A stretch of 64,000 nucleotides of DNA from Streptomyces sp. 35G-GA-8 (GTDB lineage Bacteria; Actinomycetota; Actinomycetes; Streptomycetales; Streptomycetaceae): contig NZ_JAMHJQ010000003.1 of the NCBI RefSeq assembly GCF_023534745.1, positions 366,504 to 430,503 of the forward strand, written 5' to 3'. Position 1 is the first letter of the stretch. Each line of letters begins with the position of its first letter. Below, in pieces: positions 22,101 through 31,115 of the stretch. Under the pieces are notes generated by a model. That model had not been told where the DNA came from, ran no database searches, and saw only the letters and a list, made by a program, of their open reading frames with translations. The translations under genes were made by a program, and so were the position numbers.

Positions 22101-25100
22101 CCGTGCTCGAAGCCGGTGCCGTCAGGGAGTACGCGACCCGGGGTCTGCCCGACTACATGGTCCCCGCCGCCATCGTCGTTCTCGACACACTGCCGCTGAC
22201 CATCAACGGCAAGGTCGACCGCAGGGCGCTGCCCGCCCCCGCCCCCTCGCTCTTCGCCGCCACCGCCGAGCGCGTCGCCCCGCGCAACGCACTGGAAGAG
22301 GCGCTGGCCGGCATCTGGATGCGGGTGCTCCACCTCGACGACATCGGCGTTCTCGACAACTTCTTCGAGCTCGGCGGCAATTCGATCCTCAGCATCCAGG
22401 TGATCTCCCGGGTGCGGAAGACCTTCGGGATCGAGCTCTCCGCCCGTGCGCTCTTCGACCGGCCGACCATCGCCGAGTTCGCCGAGCGGGTCACCGAGGG
22501 CCGCGCCGCCGGGCACACCGCGCGGATCGCCCCTGCGGGCCGCGACCGCGACCTGCCACTGTCGTTCGCCCAGCAACGCCTCTGGTTCCTGGACGAGTTC
22601 GAATCGGGCAACCCGGCCTACAACGCGGGCGGAGTACTGCGGCTCACCGGCCCGCTGGACATCTCCGCGCTCTCGGCCGCGCTGTCGGCCCTGGTGGTAC
22701 GGCATGAATCGCTCCGTACCACCTTCGACGCGGTCGACGGCCGCGCCGTACAGCTGATCGGCGATCCCTACGAAGTCCCGGTCCCGGTCACCGAGCCCAC
22801 CGCGACCGATCCGGGCGAGCGCGAGCGGGAGCTTCAAGCCACCCTGGCCGCCCAGTTCGCCCTGCCGATGGACCTGCGCAACGGCCCGCTGCTGCGCGCC
22901 CTGCTGGTCCGCGCGGCTCCCGACGACCACGCGCTCGCCGTGACGATCCATCACATCATCACGGACGGCTGGTCGATGGGGGTGGTCTCGCGCGAACTCG
23001 GAGCTCTCTACAACGCCGCCCTCGAAACCGGCTCGCGCGACGCCGCCCACCTTCTGCCGCACAGCACCCTGCCCCCGCTCCCCGTGCAGTACGCGGACTA
23101 CGCCGTATGGCAGCGCGAACACCTCACCGAGCGCGAACTCGACAGCCAACTCGACTTCTGGCGGGGGAAACTGGCCGGGGTGCAGCCGCTGGAGCTGCCC
23201 GCGGACCGGCCCCGTCCACCCGTACTCGGCTACTCCGGAGCGCTGCACACCTTCCGGCTCTCGGCCCGTGCCACCGACGGGCTGACCCGCGCGGCCCAGG
23301 AACACGGCGCGTCCCTCTTCATGGCCACCACGGCGCTGAGCTCCCTGTTGCTCGCCCGCTGGTCGGGTCGCCAGGACATCGCGCTCGGCACGCTCAGCTC
23401 CGGACGCGACCGGGCCGAGGTCGAGGGGCTGATCGGCTTCTTCGTCAACACCCTGGTGCTGCGCACCGACGTGGACGAACTGCGCACGTTCGGGGAGTAC
23501 CTGGACTCCGTACGGGAAACGGTGCTGGAGGCGTTCGCCCACGGTGACGCGCCGTTCTCCCGGGTGGTCGACGCGGTCGTCACCGAACGCGATCTGAGCC
23601 GTCCGCCGCTGGTGCAGGCGCTGATCGCCTTCCAGAACACGCCCGCCGCCCCGATGAGGCTGCACGGCGTGGAACTCTCCGAGCAGCCGCTCTCCCGTGA
23701 TTTCTCGCTCTTCGATCTGACCTTCACCTACTGGGAGGAGGGTGGGGAGCTGCGTGGTTCGGTCGAATACAGCACGGATCTGTTCGACGCGTCCACGATC
23801 GAGCGGCTGACCGGTCATCTGGTGACACTGGCCGAGGCGCTGGCCGCCCCGGATAGCTCCGAGCGTCCGATGGCCGGGCTGGCGATGCTGACCGAGGCCG
23901 AGCGAACGCGTATCGATGCCGACCGGGCGGGTGTGGAGCGGCAGCTGCCGGACGCCACCGTGGTCGACCTCTTCCAGCGTCAGGTGGCCCGTACCCCCCA
24001 CGCGCGCGCCGTCGTCGGCCACGGCACCACCCTGAGCTACGCCGAGCTGAACGAGCGCGCCAACCGGCTCGCGCACCATCTGATCGCCCAGGGCGTCGGC
24101 CCGGAGGATGTGGTCGCGCTCGCGCTGCCCCGCTCCCTCTCCCTCGTCGTCGCCCTGCTCGCCGTCCTCAAGACGGGCGGCGCGTATCTGCCGCTCGACC
24201 CCGGTCACCCCGCCGACCGGCTCGCGTACACACTGCGGGACGCGGAGCCCGTCCACGTCCTGACCGACACCGCCACCCGCGACCTCGTCGCGGACAGCAA
24301 GAGCCCCGTGCTGCTCCTCGACAGCCCCGCGGGGAGCGACGGTTACGACCCGGCGGCCTACGAGGCGGTGGATCCGGTACGGCGGCACGCCGCCCGGCAC
24401 CCGGCGTATGTGATCTACACCTCGGGCTCCACCGGACGGCCGAAGGGGGTGGTGATTCCGCACGCGGCGCTGGCCACCTTCCTCGCCTCCATGGCCGAGC
24501 GGTTCCCGCTCACCGCCGCCGACCAGCTGCTGTCCGTCACCACCATCAGCTTCGACATCGCGGCGCTGGAGATCTATCTCCCGCTGCTCGCCGGAGCGAG
24601 TGTGATCGTCGCGGAGCAGGAGGCCGTCGGCGATCCCGACCGCCTCGCCCAGATCCTGGCGGACTCCGGGGCCGGCATCATGCAGGCCACCCCGTCGCTG
24701 TGGCGGATGCTGCTCGCCGTACGGCCCGATGTCGTCAAGGGGCTGCGGGTACTCGTCGGCGGCGAGGCGCTGCCGCCGGATCTCGCGGGCCGGCTCGCCG
24801 GCTCCGCGGCGAGCGTCACCAACCTCTACGGACCGACCGAGGTCACCATCTGGGCGACGACCGAGGACGTACGGCCCGGTGTACGGCACGGGATCGGCGG
24901 ACCGGTCCCGAACACCCGGCTGCACATACTGGACGGGCTGCTGCGGCCGGTGCCCGTCGGTGTGCCCGGTGAGCTGTATCTCGCGGGTGAGCAGCTGGCC
25001 CGTGGGTATCTGGGACGGCCGGGGCTGACCGCGGAGCGCTTCGTGGCGGACCCGTTCGGCGATCCGGGCGAGCGGCTGTACCGTACCGGCGACCTGGTGC

Positions 25101-27040
25101 GATGGACCGACCGAGGCACCGTCGAATACCTCGGCCGTACCGACCACCAGGTCAAGATCCGCGGGCTGCGGATCGAACTGGGCGAGGTGGAGGCCGTGTT
25201 GGCCGCCGCGCCCGGCGTCGGACAGACATGTGTGATCGCCGCCGAGGGCCCGAGCGGGCACCGGCTGGTCGGCTATGTCACCCCTCACCCGGACGGCCCC
25301 GCGCTCGACACCGACGCACTGCGCCGGCACGCGGGCCTCACCCTGCCCGACTACATGATCCCCGCCGCCCTCGTCGTCCTCGGTGAACTGCCCCTGACGG
25401 CCAACGGGAAGGTCGACCGCAAGGCGCTCCCGGCGCCCGAGCCGACCGCCACGGCCGGGGACCCCGACGCGCGGCCGGTCTCCGACACCGAAGTGCTGCT
25501 CGCCGGGATCTTCGCCGAACTGCTCGGCCTCGAAGAGGTGGGCCTGGACGACAACTTCTTCCATCTCGGCGGTGACTCGATCCTCAGCATCCAGCTGGTG
25601 GCGCGCACCCGCGCGGCGGGGGCGTCGCTCACCTCGAAGGACATCTTCCGCGCCGCGACGGTCCGCGCGCTGGCGGAGCTGGTCGACAGCGCGGCGCACG
25701 ACCCGGGCGAAGGACCGGCGCCGGCGACCGCGACGGCGGCGGGACCGCTGCCGCTCACCCCCGTACAACGCCGCTTCTTCGAGACGTACCGTACCGACCC
25801 GCACCACTACAACATGTCCGTTCAGCTGGAGCTGGCGCCGGACACCGACCACGACGCGCTGATCCGGGCCGTCACCGCTGTCGTGGCGCACCACGAGACC
25901 CTGCGGACCCGCTTCACCGGCGGCGCCGCCGGACACACCCAGCACATCGCCCCGGAGTCAGCGGCCGTCCCCGTCGCCCGACGGGACATCTTCGGTGTCA
26001 CCGCGCGGGAGCTGGTGGCCGTCATGGACCGGGCGGCGGCCGAGCTCCAGGCGTCGCTGGACCTCGCCGAAGGACCGGTGGCGCGCGCCGTGCTCTTCGA
26101 CGGCGGCGCCGGCAGCGTGCCCCGACTGCTGCTGGTCGCCCACCACTTGGTGACCGACGCGGTCTCGCTGCGCGTCCTGCTCGGTGACCTCGACGCCGCC
26201 TACCGGCAGGCCCGCGAGGGTGAACCGGTACGGGTCGAGCCGGTCCGTACGTCATTCGCCCGGTGGGCGACGCGGTTGTCCGAGCACGCCCAGGACGGTG
26301 GCTTCGCATCCGAACTCCCCTATTGGGAAGAGGTGCTGGAGCGCGAATCCGCTTCGCTCCCGGTGGACGGTCCGGGACCGAATGCGATCGCGTCGGAAGC
26401 GGAATTCACCGTCGAACTGGACGAGCCGGAGACCGAGGCGCTTCTGCGCACGGCGCCCGCCGCGTTCCGTGTCCGTACGGAGGACATTCTGCTGACCGCG
26501 CTCGGCGCGAGCCTTTCCCGCTGGGCGGGTGGCGCCGGCGTCACCATCGACCTTGAAGGCCATGGCCGCGAAGAGCTGTTCGACGACCTCGATCTGTCGC
26601 GTACGGTCGGCTGGTTCACCACCATCCATCCGGTCCATCTGAACGTACCCGGGGATCAGTCCCCGAGGGCGCGTGTGAAGCTCGTGGGCCGGCAGCTGCG
26701 TGCCGTCCCCGGGCAGGGACTGGGATACGGCACCCTGCGCCATCTCAAGCGGGAGCCCACGCTGGCCGACGCGCCCGCGCCCCAGGTCGTCTTCAACTAC
26801 CTCGGCAGGTTCGACGACGCTCCGGGGGCCACCGAGGGCGGTCCCATACGCGCTGTACTGCCGGCCATGGCCCAGCAGAGCGACCGCGCGGAGCGGGCCC
26901 ATCTGCTCGATATCACCGGGGTCGTCATCGGCGGACGTTTCAGGCTCGCCATCCGCTATTCGAGCGCGACACATCACGAAAAGACCATCGCCGGGCTCTG
27001 CGAGGAATTCATGTGCGAATTGCGCGCGCTCCTCGGCTGA
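19127..27040 (+). CDS. Nonribosomal peptide synthetase, modules 5-6 (C-A-T-C-A-T-E)
   Basis: Second NRPS, 2637 residues. A short N-terminal segment (about 1-35) may dock to the T4 end of the first protein. Domains: C5 35-480 (HH 179, LCL), A5 510-1035, T5 (LGGNS, Ser1086), C6 1130-1590 (HH 1275, LCL), A6 1605-2105, T6 (Ser2151), E6 2205-2637. Hand-read codes: A5 DLTKLGEVGK, which is the classic Asn code, and A6 DIAQVGLIWK, close to the Gly code DILQLGLIWK. The terminal E domain keeps EGHGRE (2477), RTVGWF and FNYLGR but has [10 protein letters not shown] in place of HHxxxDGxSW. No thioesterase or reductase domain follows, so release needs a trans enzyme such as the PBP-type protein upstream of the first NRPS. 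ATG 19127 is chosen for GAGGAGAG 6 nt upstream; the in-frame extension back to GTG 18998 is repeat sequence. Proposed residues: Asn, then Gly or an Orn-like variant. Confidence 0.95.
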   Translation: MDAASRESWIQSLPEHVRDRMRSRLAGGDDGKARPGRIAPAGRDRDLPLSFAQQRLWFLDEFEPGSAEYNSCAALRVTGDLDVPALAAALSALVVRHESLRTTFDAVDGQGVQLIGEPFAVPVPVTEVPPAPDAERDLIVRSLLRAEVTRPFDLRTGPLLRTLLVKLDDTTHILVLTMHHIVTDGWSMGILERELSVLYAAAALPGPREATALLERAGLTPLPLGYADFAVWQRERLTGGELDRQLDYWRRKLAALTPLDTATDRPRPAVRGYAGAAYPFRFPAGLTERLTALARGRGATLFMAVTALSQLLLSRHSGRRDIAVGTPVSGRDRGEAEPIVGFFVNTLVLRADVDELRTFGEFLDSVRETVLEAFAHGDAPFEQVVDALVTERDLSRPPLVQAMVALQNAPSEPLRLEGVQLAEEPLPRDFSLFDLTFTYGEEGGELRGSVEYSTDLFDASTIERLTGHLVTLAEALAAPGGSERPMAGLAMLTEAEQAGIAADRSGAVRELPDTNAVELFQRQAARTPDAPAVVTDDGTLSYAELNERANRLAHELAARGVGAEDVVALSLPRSADLMVTLYAVLKTGAAYLPVDPDYPAERIAALLDDARPVHVITQHAADLPVRPGPDTRHLVLDLPATHEALASRSAADLTDADRRAPLRPGNAAYVIYTSGSTGRPKGVVVPHSGLTNYLRWCEGSYPGIRGGAILHSSVSFDLTVTTLFAPLSVGGTVHVSALEDIDPGSWGDGPAPTFIKATPSHLPLLESLPDEVLAQGDLVLGGEQLLGEALAPWRARHRDASVVNEYGPTEATVGCVVHTLAPGDADPAGAVLIGEPSWNMRAHVLDGLLRPVPVGVPGELYLAGEQLARGYLGRPGLSAERFVADPFGAPGGRMYRTGDLVRRTADGALEYQGRTDDQVKIRAHRVELGEVEAALAAAPGVGQACVVAADAPGGPRLVGYVTARPASPDGPDADPYECGTDPHQRSTDPGAPVLEAGAVREYATRGLPDYMVPAAIVVLDTLPLTINGKVDRRALPAPAPSLFAATAERVAPRNALEEALAGIWMRVLHLDDIGVLDNFFELGGNSILSIQVISRVRKTFGIELSARALFDRPTIAEFAERVTEGRAAGHTARIAPAGRDRDLPLSFAQQRLWFLDEFESGNPAYNAGGVLRLTGPLDISALSAALSALVVRHESLRTTFDAVDGRAVQLIGDPYEVPVPVTEPTATDPGERERELQATLAAQFALPMDLRNGPLLRALLVRAAPDDHALAVTIHHIITDGWSMGVVSRELGALYNAALETGSRDAAHLLPHSTLPPLPVQYADYAVWQREHLTERELDSQLDFWRGKLAGVQPLELPADRPRPPVLGYSGALHTFRLSARATDGLTRAAQEHGASLFMATTALSSLLLARWSGRQDIALGTLSSGRDRAEVEGLIGFFVNTLVLRTDVDELRTFGEYLDSVRETVLEAFAHGDAPFSRVVDAVVTERDLSRPPLVQALIAFQNTPAAPMRLHGVELSEQPLSRDFSLFDLTFTYWEEGGELRGSVEYSTDLFDASTIERLTGHLVTLAEALAAPDSSERPMAGLAMLTEAERTRIDADRAGVERQLPDATVVDLFQRQVARTPHARAVVGHGTTLSYAELNERANRLAHHLIAQGVGPEDVVALALPRSLSLVVALLAVLKTGGAYLPLDPGHPADRLAYTLRDAEPVHVLTDTATRDLVADSKSPVLLLDSPAGSDGYDPAAYEAVDPVRRHAARHPAYVIYTSGSTGRPKGVVIPHAALATFLASMAERFPLTAADQLLSVTTISFDIAALEIYLPLLAGASVIVAEQEAVGDPDRLAQILADSGAGIMQATPSLWRMLLAVRPDVVKGLRVLVGGEALPPDLAGRLAGSAASVTNLYGPTEVTIWATTEDVRPGVRHGIGGPVPNTRLHILDGLLRPVPVGVPGELYLAGEQLARGYLGRPGLTAERFVADPFGDPGERLYRTGDLVRWTDRGTVEYLGRTDHQVKIRGLRIELGEVEAVLAAAPGVGQTCVIAAEGPSGHRLVGYVTPHPDGPALDTDALRRHAGLTLPDYMIPAALVVLGELPLTANGKVDRKALPAPEPTATAGDPDARPVSDTEVLLAGIFAELLGLEEVGLDDNFFHLGGDSILSIQLVARTRAAGASLTSKDIFRAATVRALAELVDSAAHDPGEGPAPATATAAGPLPLTPVQRRFFETYRTDPHHYNMSVQLELAPDTDHDALIRAVTAVVAHHETLRTRFTGGAAGHTQHIAPESAAVPVARRDIFGVTARELVAVMDRAAAELQASLDLAEGPVARAVLFDGGAGSVPRLLLVAHHLVTDAVSLRVLLGDLDAAYRQAREGEPVRVEPVRTSFARWATRLSEHAQDGGFASELPYWEEVLERESASLPVDGPGPNAIASEAEFTVELDEPETEALLRTAPAAFRVRTEDILLTALGASLSRWAGGAGVTIDLEGHGREELFDDLDLSRTVGWFTTIHPVHLNVPGDQSPRARVKLVGRQLRAVPGQGLGYGTLRHLKREPTLADAPAPQVVFNYLGRFDDAPGATEGGPIRAVLPAMAQQSDRAERAHLLDITGVVIGGRFRLAIRYSSATHHEKTIAGLCEEFMCELRALLG

Positions 27041-27061
27041 CGAACGCCGGCTGACGACCCT

Positions 27062-27097
27062 CGTATCCGTACCCGTATCCGTACCTGTATCCGTGTC
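27062..27097 (+). repeat. 12-bp tandem repeat before the MbtH gene
   Basis: Three units of CGTATCCGTACC (the third degenerate) fill most of the gap between the second NRPS gene and the MbtH gene, just upstream of its AAGGAAAAG ribosome-binding region. Confidence 0.9.
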
Positions 27098-27124
27098 AGA
27101 ATTCGAATGAGAAGGAAAAGAGAA

Positions 27125-27334
27125 ATGTCGGTACCGTTCGAGAACAATGAGGCCTTCTATCTCGTACTCGTCAATACGGAGGGCCAGCACTCGATGTGGC
27201 CCACCTTCGCCGACGTGCCCAAGGGCTGGGAGGTCGCCTTCGGCCCGCGTCGGCGGCAGGAGTGCCTGGACTTCGTGGAGACCAACTGGACCGACATGCG
27301 GCCCACGTCCCTGATCGAGGCCATGGGCGGGTGA
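27125..27334 (+). CDS. MbtH-like NRPS chaperone
   Basis: Small MbtH-family protein, 69 residues, the usual length. It has the family pattern: N-terminal FENNEAFYLVLVN, EGQHSMWP with the conserved tryptophan, PKGWEV, and the C-terminal LDFVETNWTDMRP block. MbtH proteins bind adenylation domains and help them fold and activate amino acids. It follows the NRPS gene by 84 nt in the same direction, so it most likely serves the A domains of this cluster. ATG 27125 is chosen because the protein then starts as in the family (MSVPFENN) and AAGGAAAAG lies just upstream; the upstream ATG at 27107 would overlap that site. Confidence 0.97.
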   Translation: MSVPFENNEAFYLVLVNTEGQHSMWPTFADVPKGWEVAFGPRRRQECLDFVETNWTDMRPTSLIEAMGG

Positions 27335-27375
27335 CGTGACCCGTTCGGCCCAGAGTTCCCGTACAGCGCGTATGA

Positions 27376-27416
27376 CCCGAACAGCCCGAGAGCCCGAACA
27401 GCCCGAACAGCCCGAA
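27376..27416 (+). repeat. 9-bp tandem repeat between MbtH and NTF2-like genes
   Basis: Units of CCCGAACAG, one shortened to CCCGAGAG, run up to the ribosome binding site of the next gene. It is unrelated in sequence to the repeats at the other junctions of this operon. Confidence 0.85.
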
Positions 27417-27438
27417 CCCACCGGATGGAGGACAGCAG

Positions 27439-27813
27439 ATGACCGAGAGCTCTCCCACCGAGGTCAATGAGGCCCGGGTGCGTGAGTACTACCGGTTGGT
27501 GGACGCGGACGACGTCCTCGGACTCGTCTCCCTCTTCGCGGAGGACGCCGTCTACCGGCGGCCGGGATACGAACCCATGCGCGGTCACACCGGTCTGACC
27601 GCCTTCTACACCGGCGAGCGCGTGATCGAGAGCGGTCGGCACACCGTCGCCACGGTCGTCGCGCGGGGCGATCAGGTCGCGGTCAACGGAGTCTTCGAGG
27701 GCGTCCTCAAGGACGGCCGCCAAGTCCGCCTGGAATTCGCCGACTTCTTTCTGCTCAACGGCGAGCGGCGGTTCAGCCGGCGTGACACGTACTTCTTCGC
27801 CCCACTGGTGTGA
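27439..27813 (+). CDS. NTF2/SnoaL-like protein, probable isoleucine-epimerizing isomerase partner
   Basis: Small alpha+beta-barrel protein, 124 residues, of the SnoaL/NTF2-like superfamily: an N-terminal helix (VREYYRLVDADDVLGLVSLFAEDAVYR read in pieces), then GHTGLTAFY and a set of beta strands ending in FADFFLLNGERRFSRRDTYF. No secretion signal. Next to a branched-chain aminotransferase this matches the enzyme pairs DsaE/DsaD (desotamide) and MfnH/MfnO (marformycin), in which the aminotransferase forms a PLP adduct of L-Ile and the NTF2-like partner inverts the beta-carbon to give L-allo-Ile. ATG 27439 has GGAG 8 nt upstream. The fold is clear; the isomerase role rests on the pairing and on the Val-type A4 pocket that could accept allo-Ile. 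A polyketide-cyclase-like role is unlikely as no PKS is present. Confidence 0.8.
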   Translation: MTESSPTEVNEARVREYYRLVDADDVLGLVSLFAEDAVYRRPGYEPMRGHTGLTAFYTGERVIESGRHTVATVVARGDQVAVNGVFEGVLKDGRQVRLEFADFFLLNGERRFSRRDTYFFAPLV

Positions 27814-27925
27814 CACACCGGCACTCCCGTCGCATGCCCGGTCCCGTCGCCCGGCCCCGCCCCGCACCCCCCACCCCGCCCACCCCGCCACACCCCGATC
27901 GCACGAACCGCCACAGGAGGCCGGA

Positions 27926-29059
27926 GTGCATATCGTGACCACACCCGTAGCCCGACCACTGACGGCGCAGGAGCGCACGGAGCGCTGCGCCGCCCCCGCC
28001 TTCGGCACCGCGTTCACCGAGCATATGGTCTCCGCCCGATGGAACCCCGAACAGGGCTGGCACGACGCCGAGTTGGTGCCCTACGGTCCGCTGCTGCTGG
28101 ATCCCGCCACGGTCGGTCTGCACTATGGCCAGGTCGTCTTCGAGGGGCTCAAGGCGTTCCGTTCGCACACCGGCGAGGTCGCGGTCTTCCGGCCGGACGC
28201 GCACGCCGAACGGATGCGCTCCTCGGCCCGCCGCCTCATGATGCCCGAGCCGCCCGAGGAACTGTTCCTCGCGGCGGTGGACGCCCTGGTCGCCCAGGAC
28301 CAGGAGTGGATACCCGACGACCCCGGCATGAGTCTGTATCTGCGCCCCATCCTCTTCGCGAGCGAACGGACTCTCGCTCTGCGTCCCGCCCGTGAATACC
28401 GCTTCCTGCTGGTGGCGTTCATCACCGAGGGCTACTTCGGCCCTGCCCAGCGCCCGGTACGGGTGTGGGTCACCGACGAGTACTCCCGGGCCGCCGCCGG
28501 CGGCACCGGAGCCGCCAAATGCGCGGGCAACTACGCGGGAAGCCTGCTCGCCCAGGAGGAGGCCCAGCGCAAGGGGTGCGACCAAGTCGTCTGGCTCGAC
28601 CCGGTGGAGCGCAACTGGGTCGAGGAGATGGGAGGCATGAATCTCTTCTTCGTGTACGAAGCCGGTGGCTCCGCCCGACTGGTCACCCCGCCGCTGACGG
28701 GCAGCCTGCTGCCCGGCGTCACGCGGGACGCGCTGCTGCGACTGGCCCCCACCCTCGGTGTGCCGGTGAGTGAGGCACCTCTGAGCCTGGAACAGTGGCG
28801 GGCGGACTGCGCCTCCGGCGCGATCACCGAGGTCTTCGCCTGCGGCACCGCCGCCCGGATCAGCCCCGTCAACGAGGTCAGCACCAAGGACGGCTCCTGG
28901 ACCATCGGCGCGGGCGCCCCTGCCGAAGGCGGCGTCGCGGCCGGCGAGGTCACCGGCAGACTCTCCGCCGCGCTGTTCGGTATCCAGCGCGGCGAACTGC
29001 CCGACTCCCACTCCTGGATGCGGCCGGTGTCCCCGGCCAGACAGTCGGCGATCACATGA
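27926..29059 (+). CDS. Branched-chain amino acid aminotransferase (PLP fold type IV)
   Basis: Fold-type IV aminotransferase, 377 residues, normal for IlvE. Landmarks: SARWNPEQGWHDAELVPYGPL near the start, GLHYGQVVFEGLKAF, the PLP lysine Lys198 in GAAKCAGNYAG, then VVWLDPVERNWVEEMGGMN, LLPGVTRDALL and ITEVFACGTAA. It interconverts Val, Leu or Ile with their 2-oxo acids in the cytoplasm. As the partner of the upstream NTF2-like protein it probably supplies L-allo-Ile to module 4 (DsaD/MfnO type) rather than serving general metabolism. GTG 27926 lies 5 nt after AGGAGG (27915-27920); GTG 27935 is possible. The gap before it is a C-rich run of CCCCGCCC-like words. Its stop overlaps the next start (ATGA), so the two are translationally coupled. 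Confidence 0.92.
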   Translation: MHIVTTPVARPLTAQERTERCAAPAFGTAFTEHMVSARWNPEQGWHDAELVPYGPLLLDPATVGLHYGQVVFEGLKAFRSHTGEVAVFRPDAHAERMRSSARRLMMPEPPEELFLAAVDALVAQDQEWIPDDPGMSLYLRPILFASERTLALRPAREYRFLLVAFITEGYFGPAQRPVRVWVTDEYSRAAAGGTGAAKCAGNYAGSLLAQEEAQRKGCDQVVWLDPVERNWVEEMGGMNLFFVYEAGGSARLVTPPLTGSLLPGVTRDALLRLAPTLGVPVSEAPLSLEQWRADCASGAITEVFACGTAARISPVNEVSTKDGSWTIGAGAPAEGGVAAGEVTGRLSAALFGIQRGELPDSHSWMRPVSPARQSAIT

Positions 29060-29559
29060 ACGAGACCGCCGGTCGCGACGAACTCGTCGCGTCACAGCGT
29101 CTGTTGAACGTGCTGGAAGAGTCGGGCGCACGCTACGAACTCCTGGCACACGCGCCCGAGGGCCGGACCGCGCTCGCCAGCGCGCTGCGCGGCCATGCCC
29201 TGACGGCAGCCGCCAAATGCATGATCGTCACCGTTCTCGGCGGCGCCCCGGCCGAGCGGCACATCCTCGCGGTGATCCCCGGCGACCGCCGGGTGGACCT
29301 GGAGCGGGTCGCTGCGGAGTGCGGTGGAACGCGCGCCCAACTCGCCCGGCGCGACCTCGCGGAGAGCCTGACCGGCTGTGTGAGCGGCAGCATCATCCCG
29401 TTCTCGTTCCATGACGAGCTGTCCGTGCTCGCCGACCCCGCGCTCTGCGCGGAGCCGACGCTGTACTTCAACGCGGCCAGGCTGGATCTGTCGGTGGCGC
29501 TCGCCACCGAGGACTATCTGGCCCTCGCCAACCCCAAGATCGTCCCGATCGCCTCCTGA
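29056..29559 (+). CDS. YbaK/ProX-like aminoacyl-tRNA deacylase
   Basis: YbaK/EbsC/ProX family protein, 167 residues. Seen in the sequence: the lysine in TAAAKCMIVTVLGG (Lys54), which corresponds to the catalytic lysine of the family; RRVDLERVAAECGG; and the loop GSIIPFSFHDE, resembling the GxxxPFG substrate loop. Family members hydrolyse wrong amino acids from tRNA in trans (for example Ala or Cys from tRNA-Pro). ATG 29056 overlaps the aminotransferase stop, so it is made together with the enzyme proposed to make L-allo-Ile. One inference is that it protects the cell from allo-Ile or another misused pathway amino acid being loaded on tRNA; a role in proofreading carrier-bound residues is also possible. 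The family call is firm, the substrate unknown. Confidence 0.85.
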   Translation: MNETAGRDELVASQRLLNVLEESGARYELLAHAPEGRTALASALRGHALTAAAKCMIVTVLGGAPAERHILAVIPGDRRVDLERVAAECGGTRAQLARRDLAESLTGCVSGSIIPFSFHDELSVLADPALCAEPTLYFNAARLDLSVALATEDYLALANPKIVPIAS

Positions 29560-29627
29560 CCGGGCGGTGAGCGAGTCACCGGCCGGCCGGTCGGAAACGT
29601 GCGGCAATGTGAGAGGACCGACACCCC

Positions 29628-30440
29628 ATGACCGTGCTCGACGAGATCATCGGCGGAGTACGCGAAGACGTCGCCGAGCGTCAACGACTCATTCCCGAGG
29701 CCGAGTTGCGTGACCGGGCGATGAAGAGGGCGCCCGCCCTCGACGCCGCCGCCGCGCTGCGCGGCCACACGGGCGTGCGGGTCATCGCCGAGGTGAAGCG
29801 GGCCAGCCCGTCCAAGGGCGCGCTGGCCGCCATCACCGACCCGGCGGCGCTGGCCGGGGAGTACGAACGGGGCGGCGCGGCGGCGGTCAGCGTCCTGACC
29901 GAGGAGCGTCGCTTCCATGGCTCGCTCGCCGATCTGGATGTGGTCCGCGCCGAGGTGGGGATCCCCGTACTGCGCAAGGACTTCGTCGTCACCCCGTACC
30001 AGCTGTGGGAGACCAGGGCGCATGGAGCGGACCTGGCGCTGCTGATCGTGGCTGCGCTCGCGCAGGACGAACTGGCCGCCCTGCTGAAGCTCGCGGGTGA
30101 ACTGGGGCTCACGGCGCTGCTGGAGGTGCACGACGAGGAGGAGACCGATCGCGCGCTCGCGCTCGGCGCGTCGGTCATCGGTGTCAACGCCCGCGATCTG
30201 AAAACCCTCCGGATCGACCGGGGCACCTTCGCGCGGCTCGCCCCGCGTATCCCGGAGGGGGTGGTGCGTATCGCGGAATCCGGTATCCGGGGTCCCGAGG
30301 ATGTGGCCCATGTCGCCGCGCACGGCGCGGACGCGGTGCTGGTGGGAGAGGCACTGGTCACCGCCGCGGGCCCGGGTGCCGCGCTGGCGGCACTGCGCGC
30401 GGCGGGCCGGGACGGGGCACGGCACCGCGGTCGCCGGTGA
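29628..30440 (+). CDS. trpC: Indole-3-glycerol phosphate synthase
   Basis: TIM-barrel enzyme of tryptophan synthesis, 270 residues, turning carboxyphenylaminodeoxyribulose phosphate into indole-3-glycerol phosphate. Conserved sequence: [10 protein letters not shown] with the catalytic lysine, the [19 protein letters not shown] segment, [38 protein letters not shown], and [12 protein letters not shown] then [12 protein letters not shown] at the phosphate site. All key residues look intact. It is the only trp gene here and stands at the end of the NRPS operon, so it is probably a second copy that raises Trp supply for the peptide, as trp genes do in the CDA cluster. ATG 29628 has GAGAGGA about 11 nt upstream. 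It supports Trp as one residue of the product, most simply the module 1 residue. Confidence 0.93.
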   Translation: MTVLDEIIGGVREDVAERQRLIPEAELRDRAMKRAPALDAAAALRGHTGVRVIAEVKRASPSKGALAAITDPAALAGEYERGGAAAVSVLTEERRFHGSLADLDVVRAEVGIPVLRKDFVVTPYQLWETRAHGADLALLIVAALAQDELAALLKLAGELGLTALLEVHDEEETDRALALGASVIGVNARDLKTLRIDRGTFARLAPRIPEGVVRIAESGIRGPEDVAHVAAHGADAVLVGEALVTAAGPGAALAALRAAGRDGARHRGRR

Positions 30441-30444
30441 ACCC

Positions 30445-30489
30445 CGGCCGGGGGCGGCGGGCACTCCGCGGCCCCGGTGCCCCCGGCCG
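30445..30489 (+). terminator. Hairpin terminator after trpC
   Basis: A perfect 11-bp stem, CGGCCGGGGGC paired with GCCCCCGGCCG, begins 4 nt after the trpC stop, with a 23-nt loop that is itself GC-rich. There is no T-run, which is usual for actinobacterial terminators. It probably ends the NRPS transcript. Confidence 0.65.
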
Positions 30490-30878
30490 ATTCCGCGTCC
30501 CCTTCCGTGTGCTCTGCCACCTCCCGGATCCGCCCGATCGGCGTGGCCGGGCATCGCTGGTTGTGGAACCGGCGGGGTTGGGATAGGCCACGCGCCCGGG
30601 CCGGGTCCACGTACGACCTGCCGTATCGCCGGCGGAAGCGGAGCGAGGGCGGCCGGACCGTATGGGGAAGTTTTAGCCCCCGCCAAATCCTTCTCGCGAG
30701 CTACTGCGGTATTCCGGCCACATTTCCGGGAGAAGTTCCGACCCAAGCCCATTCCCGCATAGGAAGAACGCCGCCGGGGACCTTCGGCCCATTGTTGGGC
30801 GATGCTCGGGACTGTGGTTAAACTCCCGGAAAACAGCGGGGTTGACGCACCTTCGACTACAGCTGACCCCTCTTGGGC

Positions 30879-30898
30879 AGGTGCAGCCAGCTGTACCT
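30879..30898. promoter_or_regulatory. 20-bp palindrome, candidate operator
   Basis: AGGT-N-CAGC-NN-GCTG-N-ACCT: all positions but the two N pairs and the centre are symmetric. It lies about 220 nt before the ArsR-like regulator gene. It could be its autoregulatory site or bind another factor. Confidence 0.45.
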
Positions 30899-30980
30899 CC
30901 ATAGGCGTGCGGCCTCCCCTGTCGGATGTGATGAGGCGGACGCACTATGGAAGTCATCGAGGCCGGCGGTACTTTCGAAT

Positions 30981-30998
30981 GTTTCCGATGTTTCCGAT
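30981..30998. repeat. Exact 9-bp direct repeat upstream of the regulator
   Basis: Two adjoining copies of GTTTCCGAT, 118 nt before the regulator start, in the A+T-richer part of the intergenic region. Heptamer-like direct repeats of this kind often bind activators, but no factor can be named. Confidence 0.5.
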
Positions 30999-31115
30999 TG
31001 GCCTCGGCGACTCGTGGTAACGTCGAATGCACTCGCGAGTTGAAACGGTGGGAGCGGCTCGTCGCCGGTGAATCCGAGTCCGGGTCGACAGTGCGCACGG
31101 ATCCTGCGGGGGAGT

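Larger units (their letters stand above)
30441..31115. other. Intergenic region between trpC and the cluster regulator
   Basis: These 675 nt have no convincing gene. They hold a GC-rich hairpin right after trpC, a small hairpin GCCCA-TTGT-TGGGC at 30788-30801, a 20-bp imperfect palindrome (30879-30898), and an exact direct repeat (30981-30998). The last 300 nt are richer in A+T than the surroundings and must hold the promoter of the regulator gene, but no clear -35/-10 pair could be fixed. Confidence 0.7.

Noticed and set aside
20171-25945. Long minus-strand open frame opposite the second NRPS gene
   Set aside because: Same cause: an antisense shadow of C-A-T domains, with no family motif.
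27439-27813. Polyketide cyclase function for the NTF2-like protein
   Set aside because: There is no polyketide synthase here, and the pairing with an aminotransferase fits the allo-Ile isomerase better.
30673-31098. Minus-strand 141-codon frame in the intergenic region before the cluster regulator
   Set aside because: No motif, unusual composition, no ribosome site, and it overlaps the likely promoter.
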